In this document: positions 6,520-14,501 of the stretch, in pieces
Layout of the letters: the number at the start of each line of letters is the position of its first letter
How positions within the stretch are numbered: position 1 is the stretch's first letter
Assembly: GCA_029556045.1 (NCBI GenBank)
Contig: JAKQGS010000189.1
Coordinates: 1-14,856, forward strand
DNA: 14,856 nt
From: Pseudomonadota bacterium
Lineage (GTDB): Bacteria; Bdellovibrionota; Oligoflexia; Oligoflexales; Oligoflexaceae
Direction of reading: 5' to 3'
Made by a program: the position numbers and the translations under genes
The notes under the pieces: generated by a model
Told to the model about the DNA's origin: nothing
What the model saw: the letters and a program-made list of their open reading frames with translations, nothing else
Databases searched by the model: none

Positions 6520-8703
6520 ATGCCACCAAAACTCCAGGGAGGCGGCTGGCACTCCCTCGTTTATACATTGAAAATGGGCCGAAAAGTGGGTTTCACAAAA
6601 CTGTGGAAGGCCATGAACACCCGCAATGCCTGCAAGACCTGCGCCCTCGGTATGGGAGGGCAAAAAGGCGGCATGCGGAACGAGCTGGGGCACTGGCCGG
6701 AGGTCTGCAAAAAGTCCCTGCAGGCGATGGTGTCGGACATGCAGGGAAAAATTTCGGAAAATTTCTTCCGAACCTATAGCATCGATCAACTGCGCACATT
6801 GTCCCCCCGCGAGTTGGAAACGGCCGGTCGTCTGACCTTTCCCATCTATAGGGGCCCCCAGGATACTCATTATCGCCCCATCAGCTGGGATGAAGCCATG
6901 GGAATGGTGGCCGGAAAGCTGCGGGCCACCACCCCCGAACATAGTTTTTTTTATTTCAGTGGCCGCTCTTCCAATGAAGCGGGCTTTCTGCTGCAACTGA
7001 TGGCCCGCGCCTACGGCACCAACCACGTCAATAACTGCTCCTATTACTGTCACCAGGCCTCCGGTGTGGGTTTGAACCGGGCGTTGGGAACCGGCACCGC
7101 CACCGTCAGTCTGGACGACGTGGAGCATTGTGATCTGTTTGTTCTGATCGGTGGCAACCCCGCCTCCAATCACCCCCGCCTGATGAGCTCCCTGATGCGG
7201 CTGCGACGCCGGGGTGGCCATGTGGTGGTCATCAATCCTGTCAAGGAGCCAGGTTTGGTGAAATTTGGTATCCCCTCTGATTTGCGCAGCCTGCTGTCAG
7301 CCACCAGGATATCCGGCCACTATATTCAGCCAAAGATCGGTGGTGACATCCCCCTGCTTTACGGCGTGATGAAATGCCTGCTGGAGGATCTGGCCTCCCT
7401 TGATCAAAACTTTTTGCGCATTCACACCGAGAACTGGGAATCGTTTCGGGAACACCTGCATCAGATGACCTGGGACGAGATTTTGGAAAAATCCGGCGTG
7501 CGCAAGGAGTCGATCCGTCGCCTGGCAGACATGTACCGCAAATCACAGAACACCATCTTTGGCTGGACCATGGGCATCACCCATCATCGTCATGGGGTGG
7601 AAAATGTCGAAGCCATCGTCAACCTGGCCCTGACCCGCGGTATGGTGGGAGGCAAACACCGGGGCCTTTTGCCGATCCGCGGCCACAGTAACGTGCAGGG
7701 AATTGGATCCATGGGCGTGGTGCCGGAGCTTAAACCCGAAATTTGGCAGGCACTGCAATCCATGGGAATTCAACCGCCCACTTTTGCAGGGTACGACACC
7801 ATGGCCTGTATGGATGCCTCCCATCGCGGTGACATGGAGTTTGCCTTCTGCCTGGGTGGCAATCTATTCGGCAGTAATCCTGATGCCCGCTACGCTGCGG
7901 AGGCCATGAGTCGGATTGGTACCGTGGTTTACCTCAACACCACACTAAACACCGGCCATGCCTGGGGCACCGGCCACGAAACCCTTATCCTGCCGGTGCG
8001 AGCCCGTGATGAGGAGAACCAACTGACCACCCAGGAATCCATGTTTAATTATGTACGTATCAGCGAGGGGGGACCATCCCGCCATGCTGACCTCAGGAGC
8101 GAAGTGGAAATCATTGCCGCCCTGGCCTCCCGCGTGATTCCTCCCATGAGCACCACCATCGACTGGGGGTCCCTCAGTCGACACGACAAGATTCGCGAGC
8201 TGATCAGTCGCATCATCCCGGCCTATCGTGACGTGCAAAAGGTGGATCGTGAAAAGCAGGAGTATCAACTGCCAAACCGGGTTTTCCACCAACCACAATT
8301 CCCCACCGCCAGTGGCAAGGCGCGGTTCCATTGTCATGCGCTGCCGGATACGGCATTTGACGATAAACGGTATCTTAAGATGATGACGATCCGCTCCGAG
8401 GGGCAATTCAACACCGTCGTTTATGAGGAAGAGGATCAATACCGCGGTCAGACCCGCCGCGATGTCATTTTGCTGCATCCGGACGACATCAAAAGACGCA
8501 ATCTCCGCCCAAATCAGAGGGTACAGGTTAAAAGCGCCACCGGTACCATGGACAATATTCTCGTGCGTCCGTTTGACATCACTCCCGGCTCCGCCGCCAT
8601 GTACTACCCGGAAGCCAATGTGCTGGTGGGTCGGGAGTTGGATCCCCTGGCCAAAACACCAGCCTTTAAATCGTGTCTGGTGGAAATTTTGCCAAATGTT
8701 TAG
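6520..8703 (+). CDS. YdeP/FdhF-like molybdopterin oxidoreductase
   Basis: A 727-residue protein of the formate-dehydrogenase-like molybdopterin family in the YdeP branch (E. coli YdeP is 759 residues and is linked to acid resistance). The N-terminus has NACKTCALGMGGQKGGM with Cys38 and Cys41, and a further Cys63. These could bind an iron-sulfur cluster, although the classic four-cysteine motif of FdhF is incomplete. The molybdenum ligand region reads NNCSYYCHQASGVG. Cys177 aligns with the selenocysteine of FdhF and is followed by the conserved His178. FYFSGRSSNEAGF and GGNPASNHPRLM are family hallmarks. There is no Tat or Sec signal, so it is probably cytoplasmic. The substrate is unknown; formate is possible but not shown. 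GAGG (6508-6511) supports the start. No cofactor or electron-transfer subunit gene lies next to it. Confidence 0.88.
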   Translation: MPPKLQGGGWHSLVYTLKMGRKVGFTKLWKAMNTRNACKTCALGMGGQKGGMRNELGHWPEVCKKSLQAMVSDMQGKISENFFRTYSIDQLRTLSPRELETAGRLTFPIYRGPQDTHYRPISWDEAMGMVAGKLRATTPEHSFFYFSGRSSNEAGFLLQLMARAYGTNHVNNCSYYCHQASGVGLNRALGTGTATVSLDDVEHCDLFVLIGGNPASNHPRLMSSLMRLRRRGGHVVVINPVKEPGLVKFGIPSDLRSLLSATRISGHYIQPKIGGDIPLLYGVMKCLLEDLASLDQNFLRIHTENWESFREHLHQMTWDEILEKSGVRKESIRRLADMYRKSQNTIFGWTMGITHHRHGVENVEAIVNLALTRGMVGGKHRGLLPIRGHSNVQGIGSMGVVPELKPEIWQALQSMGIQPPTFAGYDTMACMDASHRGDMEFAFCLGGNLFGSNPDARYAAEAMSRIGTVVYLNTTLNTGHAWGTGHETLILPVRARDEENQLTTQESMFNYVRISEGGPSRHADLRSEVEIIAALASRVIPPMSTTIDWGSLSRHDKIRELISRIIPAYRDVQKVDREKQEYQLPNRVFHQPQFPTASGKARFHCHALPDTAFDDKRYLKMMTIRSEGQFNTVVYEEEDQYRGQTRRDVILLHPDDIKRRNLRPNQRVQVKSATGTMDNILVRPFDITPGSAAMYYPEANVLVGRELDPLAKTPAFKSCLVEILPNV

Positions 8704-8724
8704 AAATAACTTCTAAGGAACGTC

Positions 8725-9219
8725 CTAATTTTGAACAACACATGTCATCGAAAGCGTATACTCCCCCGCCTCCCAGTCAAAAAGGTACACTGAGTGGAGT
8801 TTACCATCCCGCTTTTTAAGTGAAACCCTTTGGGGGGCGTACAATTGTTCACCACGATAGGTGACCTTACGCTCGCCTGCCAGACGCAATCGTTCACCCA
8901 CCTGTTCCAACACCTTTTGCCGCACAACATGGACGGGATTGAGGGTATATCGGAATTCAAAAACCACGGCGGATCCCGGCACGGTGCCTCCCGTCAGGAC
9001 GACGTCCATACTTTGTTCCGTCACATCCACCTGAATCTGGCAGGGCAGGCCATAAAAATTGCTGTGCCCGTCAAAGCGCCAGGAGCCGGTGCCCCCCATG
9101 AAATTTTCAGTTGCCGCACGGGCTACTTCTTTGGGGCTTTCCTGAGCCCAGGCCGCTGGGCTACCAGGCATTACCAGTGCGAGAAAAAGGCTAACGAAAA
9201 TTCGATGGAGAAATTTCAT
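8725..9219 (-). CDS. Small secreted protein of unknown function, linked to the subtilase
   Basis: A 164-residue protein with a clear Sec signal peptide (MKFLHRIF, then a hydrophobic core) ending in an AWA-Q cleavage site around residue 25. The mature part of about 140 residues has two cysteines (one in GLPCQIQ, one in SMTCVV) that could form a disulfide. It alternates beta-strand-like stretches and contains no known catalytic motif. It begins 18 bases after the stop codon of the subtilase gene, with AAGGA about ten bases upstream of its ATG, so the two form an operon. It could be a chaperone, inhibitor or partner of the protease, but that rests on position alone. It converges with the oxidoreductase gene, with 21 bases between stop codons. 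Confidence 0.7.
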   Translation of the reverse strand: MKFLHRIFVSLFLALVMPGSPAAWAQESPKEVARAATENFMGGTGSWRFDGHSNFYGLPCQIQVDVTEQSMDVVLTGGTVPGSAVVFEFRYTLNPVHVVRQKVLEQVGERLRLAGERKVTYRGEQLYAPQRVSLKKRDGKLHSVYLFDWEAGEYTLSMTCVVQN

Positions 9220-9237
9220 ATGATTGAATTCCTTCGA

Positions 9238-10611
9238 TTAAAGAGCTGGGGAAACGGTGGTTTCCTGATCCAGCAGTGCACGATAAACATTCAGTCGTCC
9301 GCCCGTGACGATCAGCCCGCGCATGGATGGCTTCTGGTCGACTGAGCCTAAAATTCGCCGTCGAATCTCCTCAATGCTGGCATCAGGTCGCAAGGATTTG
9401 ATCAGGGCAACAGCCCCCACAACAAAAGGCGCGGCCATGGAGGTTCCGTTCATATCGTTAAAGCGGGTTTCACTGACTGTTGAAAGAATTCCCATACCGG
9501 GAGCCACGAGATCGACGGTTTCCTCTCCGTAATTGCCGTAGCCCACCAATTCATCATTTTCATTGGATGCTCCAACAACCAAAACATTGGGAAGCCGGAT
9601 CGACGCTGGATAGTTATTGGTCTCTTCATCGTTGCTGTTGCCGTCATTACCGGATGCTATCACCAGCATATGCCCTTGCTGGTGAGCTTTTTGGAAAATA
9701 TCTGTCCAAAGTCTTTTCTCCGTATCGTCACCGGGTCCACCCCAGCTGTTATTGGATACGTCAAATCTCATTTTGATGGCATATTCCACTGCAGCAGCCG
9801 CGGCATCGAGGGTGCCCGCTCCCCATGCGTCGAGGAATCGCAGGGGCACGATGCTGACGTTCCAATTCAATCCCGCCATGCCAAAGCCGTTGCCACCGCG
9901 CGCACCGATGGTGCCTGCACAATGGGTGCCGTGACCACTTTCATCGATGGGATTATTATTATCGCTTTGAAAGTTCCAACCCCGCCAATCATCGATGTAA
10001 CCGTTGCCATCATCGTCGATGCCGTTGGTATTTTTGGGTTGCCCCTGCTCATCGAGCCCTGTCTCGCCGGGATTTTGCCAGATATTGTCCGCCAGATCTG
10101 GATTACGATAATCCACACCGCTATCGATCACCGCCACTGTGACATTTTTAGATCCAGTGGTTAAAGCCCAGGCCTCCGATGCCCTCACCGCTTCTAATGC
10201 GTACTGCCGCCAGGCCATGGGATCGTCCGGCGTCACCGCTTTCTGGTTGAGTCGGATCACCCGGTTTTGCACCACATAATCCACTTCGGGCATAGCCTGC
10301 AACCTGGCACGCAACTTCTGATCACTGTTGGCATCAGCCATCAGCTGATTCTGCCGCACCAATGCGGCATTCAAGGATGGGTAGCGTCGCACTGTTTCCA
10401 GACCCAGCTGGCGGGCTGGATCAGCGAAAGGAACCCCTGCACGATAGCGGACAATAAACTCACCCCGGATGAATTCTGGACCCGGTCCCAATTGTGCAGG
10501 TCGCTTTTTGAACTCCTCCGCTCTGAGGGCAGAAACCTCGCCCCCCCCCAAGATGATCGAGGTGCAGACCGATGCAATAACCACGAACGACGAAACCTGT
10601 CTGTGTTTCAT
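9238..10611 (-). CDS. Secreted subtilisin-family serine protease (S8)
   Basis: A 457-residue exported protease. An N-terminal signal peptide (about residues 1-28) is followed by a propeptide of the I9 type, about 45-125, which contains EFIVRYRAG and ends near VDYVVQNRV. The catalytic domain is intact: Asp163 in VIDSGVD, His227 in SGHGTHCAG, Ser391 in NGTSMAAP, and oxyanion-hole Asn322 in ASGNDG. An acidic DDDGNGYIDD loop between Asp and His is likely to bind calcium. The start at 10611 is preferred over the in-frame ATG at 10677 because it begins the signal peptide directly and has GGAAGGG upstream. A run of nine G residues lies in the signal peptide coding region (see 10541-10549). The small secreted gene at 8725-9219 follows in the same operon. 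Confidence 0.92.
   Translation of the reverse strand: MKHRQVSSFVVIASVCTSIILGGGEVSALRAEEFKKRPAQLGPGPEFIRGEFIVRYRAGVPFADPARQLGLETVRRYPSLNAALVRQNQLMADANSDQKLRARLQAMPEVDYVVQNRVIRLNQKAVTPDDPMAWRQYALEAVRASEAWALTTGSKNVTVAVIDSGVDYRNPDLADNIWQNPGETGLDEQGQPKNTNGIDDDGNGYIDDWRGWNFQSDNNNPIDESGHGTHCAGTIGARGGNGFGMAGLNWNVSIVPLRFLDAWGAGTLDAAAAAVEYAIKMRFDVSNNSWGGPGDDTEKRLWTDIFQKAHQQGHMLVIASGNDGNSNDEETNNYPASIRLPNVLVVGASNENDELVGYGNYGEETVDLVAPGMGILSTVSETRFNDMNGTSMAAPFVVGAVALIKSLRPDASIEEIRRRILGSVDQKPSMRGLIVTGGRLNVYRALLDQETTVSPAL
10541..10549 (-). repeat. Nine-base G tract in the subtilase signal peptide
   Basis: Nine consecutive C on the plus strand read as G9 on the coding strand, within codons 21-24 (Leu-Gly-Gly-Gly). 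Gain or loss of one base would shift the frame within the first 25 residues and abolish the protease. It is the longest homopolymer I noticed in the window. Confidence 0.8.
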
Positions 10612-10650
10612 CCTGAATACCCTTCCATGCTGGCTCAATACTGAGACCGG

Positions 10651-10679
10651 ACTATACATGGCTGGCCAGTCAGGCAAAA
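10651..10679 (-). promoter_or_regulatory. Candidate promoter of the subtilase operon
   Basis: On the minus strand a TATAGT -10-like hexamer (10651-10656) lies 17 bases from TTTTGC (10674-10679), or 15 bases from TTGCCT (10672-10677). Start of transcription would fall about 33 bases before the ATG at 10611. A palindrome, CTGGCCAG, lies between the two hexamers and might be an operator. The -35 match is weak. Confidence 0.3.
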
Positions 10680-10767
10680 TGATTTTTTAAATTTTTCTTT
10701 ACAATGGATTATTTTCAAATGATTTAGGGTAGTTAAATACAAAACAATCCCGCGAGCCTCTGGAGTT

Positions 10768-11781
10768 CTACCCCTCTAGTCGCGTCTGAATGTGAATCGG
10801 CCCCGACATGGCTTTGTGGACAGGGCACTTGTTGGCAATTTCCAGCAGCCGTTGCCGTTGCTCGTCGTTCAAGGGTCCATGCAGTTCAACTGCCCGATCG
10901 ATGCCAAAGACCTTTTTTTCGTCGGGATAAGTCCGCTTGAGACGAACCACCACCCCTTCCAGAGGCCACTTTTTGAGGTTGGCGTACATACGCAGGGTCA
11001 TGGAGGTGCAGGCACCGAGGCCCGATAATACAAAATCAAACGGCGCCATTCCCCGATCAACGCCCCCCATGGAAACCGGTTCATCCGCCCAGAGCCGATG
11101 CCGTTCAGCCGTCACGGTTTGGGTCAGTGACCTTTGCCATTCCGCGACTTCCACCGGTCTGTCATGATGCCCCTCCGCCTCTGGAACCGGAGGAAGTTGC
11201 GCATGAGGTGCCTGACCAAGCCACCCCACGATAACATCCACAATGCTGACGGCAGCCGCGGGCGAAAATGCGTTGGTCAATGATGCCAGCCCCAGGATGC
11301 TCTTGGGTTGCCCCATTTCCCGATACCAGACTTCAGCGGCATCTATCGCCGCCGGCTGCATTCCGTGCAGAATCAAAAACGGCAGGGTATGAGCTTTCAT
11401 GGCCTGAATCGCCTCCGCCGACGCGGGCAGGTCGATGCCAACCATGGGTAGACCATGGGCGGTATCCAAGCCCTTAAGACCGCCCACACCGTGACAGAGC
11501 ACCAGCCGGGGGTGCGGGAATCGTTCCGGCCACTGTCGTAGCATCTCGGGAATATCGCCAGCGTCCCGTATACCAGCGTTGGTTCCCCCCTCCACCCGCA
11601 CAACCCCGAATCCTCGGGCAACCAGAGAAAGTGCCAGATTGTGGACCGCATCGGGACCGTTGGCATGCAAAGGATCCATAACCAAAAGCGCCGTGCTGAA
11701 GGGCCGTTCTCCCACCGACAGCAGCGCGCCCTGGATTTCACGACCGCTGCTCAAATTCCATCGATGTTGTCCTAAATTCAT
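10768..11781 (-). CDS. OsmC-family protein fused to a degenerate alpha/beta-hydrolase domain
   Basis: A 337-residue two-domain protein related to bifunctional alpha/beta-hydrolase/OsmC proteins. The C-terminal part (about 210-337) is a good OsmC/Ohr-type domain, which reduces organic hydroperoxides. It has GLGACTSMT with Cys258 as the peroxidatic cysteine and ANKCPVHK with Cys319 as its partner. The N-terminal part (about 1-190) follows the hydrolase layout but has lost its active site. The nucleophile elbow, normally GHSLGG, reads C96-H-G98-V-G-G. The segment that usually carries the catalytic Asp-His (GADHLL type) reads LASLTNAF. The hydrolase half is probably structural or ligand-binding. 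The start at 11781 is chosen over the in-frame start at 11904, which lies inside rimK, because GGAGG precedes it by five bases. It is the last gene of the ugd-lysA-rimB-rimK operon. Confidence 0.85.
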   Translation of the reverse strand: MNLGQHRWNLSSGREIQGALLSVGERPFSTALLVMDPLHANGPDAVHNLALSLVARGFGVVRVEGGTNAGIRDAGDIPEMLRQWPERFPHPRLVLCHGVGGLKGLDTAHGLPMVGIDLPASAEAIQAMKAHTLPFLILHGMQPAAIDAAEVWYREMGQPKSILGLASLTNAFSPAAAVSIVDVIVGWLGQAPHAQLPPVPEAEGHHDRPVEVAEWQRSLTQTVTAERHRLWADEPVSMGGVDRGMAPFDFVLSGLGACTSMTLRMYANLKKWPLEGVVVRLKRTYPDEKKVFGIDRAVELHGPLNDEQRQRLLEIANKCPVHKAMSGPIHIQTRLEG

Positions 11782-11786
11782 ATGTC

Positions 11787-11791
11787 CCTCC
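11787..11791 (-). promoter_or_regulatory. Strong ribosome-binding site deciding the OsmC-fusion start
   Basis: A full GGAGG on the minus strand lies five bases before the ATG at 11781 and inside the 25-base gap after the rimK stop codon. It fixes the start of the OsmC fusion and argues against the longer frame reaching back into rimK. Confidence 0.75.
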
Positions 11792-11806
11792 GAGAGAATC
11801 GCTCTC

Positions 11807-12712
11807 TCAAGCGATAAAACCGTCACCGTCCTGCGCCATATGGGCATGGGCTTCGATAAAGGCGATGATCTGCCCTGCCACATCGATCCCGCTGGCTTTT
11901 TCAATACCCTCCAGCCCTGGAGATGAATTCACTTCAATCACCACCGGCCCCCGGTGAGAACGCAGGATATCCACACCCGCCACACCCAGACCCATGGTTT
12001 GTGCGGCCCGAATGGCGGCCTGCCTCTCCTCCTCCGTGATTTCAATGGCTACTGCTTTGCCGCCACGGTGAAGATTCGACCGGAATTCACCATCTTTGGC
12101 CTGGCGCAGCATGGAGGCCACTACTTTTTGACCCACCACCAGACAGCGGATGTCGGAGCCGCGGGCTTCTCCGATGTACTCTTGCACCAGAATATTGGCA
12201 TCAAGATCCCGAAAGGCTTCAATCACCGATGCAGCAGCATGCGGCGTTTCCGCCAAAACCACACCGATCCCCTGGGTTCCCTCCAAAAGTTTCACCACCA
12301 GGGGCGCGCCTCCCACGATCTGGATGAGACCAGCCACATCTTTGGTGGAGTGGGCGCATCCGGTAACCGGCAACCCAACGCCGTTCTTTGCCAGAATCTG
12401 CAGGCAGCGCAGTTTATCCCGCGCCCGCGAAATGGCCTGCGATGTATTGGCGGTAAAAACCTTCATCATTTCGAATTGCCGCACCACCGCCGTTCCGTAA
12501 AACGTATGCGTCGCACCGATACGGGGAATAATCGCATCAAAATTATGCAACGAACGTTCCCGGTAGATCACCTGGGGACGCTGGGAGGTGATGTTCATAA
12601 AACATCGGAGATAGTCGATCACTTCGACATCATGGCCCCGCTGTTTCGCCGCCTCCACCAGGCGGGCGGTGGAGTAAAGTGATGTCTTGCGGGACAGGAC
12701 CGCGATTTTCAT
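11807..12712 (-). CDS. rimK: RimK, ribosomal protein S6-glutamate ligase (ATP-grasp)
   Basis: A 301-residue protein, the same length as E. coli RimK within a residue. RimK adds glutamate residues to the C-terminus of ribosomal protein S6 using ATP. Family features are the N-terminal MKIAVLSR and [13 protein letters not shown], the ATP-grasp lysine in [20 protein letters not shown], and the metal-binding E-x-N in [14 protein letters not shown]. The C-terminus is slightly extended ([12 protein letters not shown]). The ATG overlaps the rimB stop codon by four bases (ATGA), and AGAGG lies about six bases upstream. RimK relatives can ligate other amino acids to other targets. The adjoining RimB-like gene and close length make the S6-ligase role the best call. 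Confidence 0.9.
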   Translation of the reverse strand: MKIAVLSRKTSLYSTARLVEAAKQRGHDVEVIDYLRCFMNITSQRPQVIYRERSLHNFDAIIPRIGATHTFYGTAVVRQFEMMKVFTANTSQAISRARDKLRCLQILAKNGVGLPVTGCAHSTKDVAGLIQIVGGAPLVVKLLEGTQGIGVVLAETPHAAASVIEAFRDLDANILVQEYIGEARGSDIRCLVVGQKVVASMLRQAKDGEFRSNLHRGGKAVAIEITEEERQAAIRAAQTMGLGVAGVDILRSHRGPVVIEVNSSPGLEGIEKASGIDVAGQIIAFIEAHAHMAQDGDGFIA

Positions 12713-13221
12713 GGGTGCCTCTTGGAGCGGGATGTTTTAGACGATGTCAATTTTTTGGGGCCGCCAGCCTTGGACCGGGTGGACTTTTTGCGGGCAACTT
12801 TCCGTAACATAAAGCTGCGACCAGGATTCACCAGATAACGGCTTTTAATCGCCTGCCGGCCCAGCAGCATGCGAAATCCCATCTCATCCCGTGAAATTAA
12901 GGTTAACTCCACCGCCACTTCATCATCACCAAGCTGTACGATGGTTTCAATCACGGGTCGCAGGGTGCGTTTGCCTCCGGAATTTTTCACATAGCGCCAT
13001 TCCAGCAGAGGCGCTTCGCAGGAGACCACGCGATGACTATCCTTCTGCAGAGGATGGACTTCAAACAGCACAAATTTTCGCCCCCCCCGGTTTTCAAAGC
13101 GAATATTGCTGGCGTGCAGGCAAGAAGTGCGGGCACCGGTGTCCACTTTGACTTTGATGCGCTCAATGCCGAGCTCCGGGAGCCTGAGCCATTCCCGCCA
13201 GCCGATGACGGTTTCGGTCAT
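12709..13221 (-). CDS. rimB: RimB-like retropepsin-fold protease with a basic C-terminal tail
   Basis: A 170-residue protein of the family annotated as putative ATP-dependent zinc protease, which has a retropepsin-like aspartyl fold. [14 protein letters not shown] contains the catalytic Asp27 in a DTGA motif, and [10 protein letters not shown] is the second conserved segment. In pseudomonads RimB works with RimK and is reported to act on the glutamylated S6 tail. The same neighbour arrangement here supports that role. Residues about 140-170 form a tail rich in Lys, Arg and Ser (for example RKKSTRSK and SKTSRSKRH), beyond the conserved core, which could bind rRNA or the ribosome. An 8-base G run (13081-13088) lies in codons for RGG. 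It overlaps lysA upstream and rimK downstream by four bases each. No rimA-like gene is seen. Confidence 0.85.
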   Translation of the reverse strand: MTETVIGWREWLRLPELGIERIKVKVDTGARTSCLHASNIRFENRGGRKFVLFEVHPLQKDSHRVVSCEAPLLEWRYVKNSGGKRTLRPVIETIVQLGDDEVAVELTLISRDEMGFRMLLGRQAIKSRYLVNPGRSFMLRKVARKKSTRSKAGGPKKLTSSKTSRSKRHP

Positions 13222-14498
13222 ACCTTATCCTCACTGCCAGACAATAAGTAGGGCTTTTCATCCCGCCAAAGCTCATCCAAGGACTCCCTTTGCCGGATCA
13301 ATCGCACCTGATCTCCATGCACAAGAACTTCCGGAGGTCGAGGACGGCTGTTGTACTGCGAAGTCATAGCCATGCCATATGCTCCCGCGCATCCCAGAAC
13401 CATCAAATCCCCCTCCTGGAGCCCCTCCGGAAAGGATCGATTCTCAGCCAGGATATCCCCGGTTTCACAAACCGGCCCCACTAGATCCGCCTGAAAAGCC
13501 GCTCCGGTCCTGGTGGCACCCGCCACCGTCAGAGGATGGTAGGCATCGTAGAGTGTCGGACGAATCAAATCCGTCATCGATGCATCCACCACCACGAAAT
13601 TCCGATGGGGGTTGCGTTTGATGCCGACCACCTGCATGAGTAATCCTCCTGCTTCCGCCACCAGCGAGCGACCGGGTTCAATCACCAGATGCAGTCCGGT
13701 CGGGCGCACCAACTGAATCATCATCGTTGCATAGGCCGTAAGATCCGGTGGCTCCTCGTCCCGGTACCGGATGCCAAGACCACCCCCCGCATCCAGATAC
13801 CGCAAGGGATAACCGCGGCCTTTGATCTCATGCGCGAGTTTAACCAACTGTTCCACGGTGCGACGAATCGGATCCAACGAAAGGATCTGGCTGCCCACAT
13901 GACAGGACAAACCCGTTAGTTCTAGGTGAGAGAGTTTCTTCATCTCCTTGAGGGCCTCGTCCAACTGATCCACCGGCAGGCCAAACTTGGAGCTGTGCAA
14001 ACCGGTCTGGATTTTGGCGTGCCCACCACCACCGATATCAAAGTTCAAACGCAAAAATACCGGAGCCGTACGACCAAGTTCTGCCGCCACCGCCTGCAGA
14101 TTTCGCAGCTCAAATAACGACTCCACATTGATGGCCATGACACCAGCCGACAGGGCGGCTCTCAACTCCTCCCGCCCCTTCCCAACCCCCGCATAGACTA
14201 CCCTGCGGGTATCAACCCTTGCCAGTTGCACCCGGCGCAATTCCCCGCCGGAGACAATATCGGCCCCCAGTCCTGCCGCAAAAATCCTCTGCAGGAGACT
14301 CAGGTTCCCATTGGCTTTGACGGCATAACAGATTGTGGTGGGATAGGAAGCAAACGCGTCCTGATAGGCTTTGATGCGTGCATCCAGGATCGCCTGCGAA
14401 TATATGTAGCAGGGGGTTCCCCACCGCTGCTGGATTTCCCGCAATTCGACCCGCTCACAGCGCAACGAGGAATCCTCGATGTCAAAGGGGGCGTTCAT
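13218..14498 (-). CDS. lysA: Diaminopimelate decarboxylase
   Basis: A 426-residue PLP enzyme of fold type III that converts meso-diaminopimelate to L-lysine, the last step of lysine synthesis. The PLP lysine is Lys61 in YAVKANGN. Other hallmarks are SCHVGSQI (His200), DAGGGLGIRY (glycines 238-240), EPGRSLVAEAG (Glu274), VCETGD (Cys344 at the dimer active site) and GAYGMAMTSQYN (Tyr374). The length is normal and all key residues are present. It starts three bases after the stop codon of the upstream ugd gene and overlaps rimB by four bases, so its translation is coupled to both. Confidence 0.95.
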   Translation of the reverse strand: MNAPFDIEDSSLRCERVELREIQQRWGTPCYIYSQAILDARIKAYQDAFASYPTTICYAVKANGNLSLLQRIFAAGLGADIVSGGELRRVQLARVDTRRVVYAGVGKGREELRAALSAGVMAINVESLFELRNLQAVAAELGRTAPVFLRLNFDIGGGGHAKIQTGLHSSKFGLPVDQLDEALKEMKKLSHLELTGLSCHVGSQILSLDPIRRTVEQLVKLAHEIKGRGYPLRYLDAGGGLGIRYRDEEPPDLTAYATMMIQLVRPTGLHLVIEPGRSLVAEAGGLLMQVVGIKRNPHRNFVVVDASMTDLIRPTLYDAYHPLTVAGATRTGAAFQADLVGPVCETGDILAENRSFPEGLQEGDLMVLGCAGAYGMAMTSQYNSRPRPPEVLVHGDQVRLIRQRESLDELWRDEKPYLLSGSEDKV

Positions 14499-14501
14499 TC
14501 C

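Noticed and set aside
6945..6952. T8 run inside the molybdopterin oxidoreductase gene as a frameshift or slippage site
   Set aside because: The frame is intact and conserved on both sides. The run encodes part of Ser-Phe-Phe-Tyr, usual for this family, and no alternative frame product of interest follows.
6466..7221. Open frame of 251 codons on the minus strand, antisense to the molybdopterin oxidoreductase
   Set aside because: The translation is Gly/His/Gln-rich noise opposite well-conserved N-terminal motifs of the oxidoreductase.
8704..8724. Possible bidirectional terminator between the oxidoreductase and the small secreted gene
   Set aside because: The only hairpin (AGGA-ACG-TCCT, extended with a mismatch) has four solid base pairs and a 3-base loop, and only a short T-run follows on the plus strand. 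It is too weak to call.
10612..10677. Longer N-terminus for the subtilase from 10677
   Set aside because: It would put 22 polar residues before the signal peptide. The ATG at 10611 starts the signal peptide directly and has its own ribosome-binding site.
11782..11904. Longer N-terminus for the OsmC fusion from 11904
   Set aside because: The extra 41 residues overlap rimK in another frame, look unlike the family, and are made unnecessary by the GGAGG site next to the ATG at 11781.
11954..12682. Open frame of 242 codons on the plus strand, antisense to rimK
   Set aside because: It is a shadow of rimK, which is complete, of normal length and with all family motifs.
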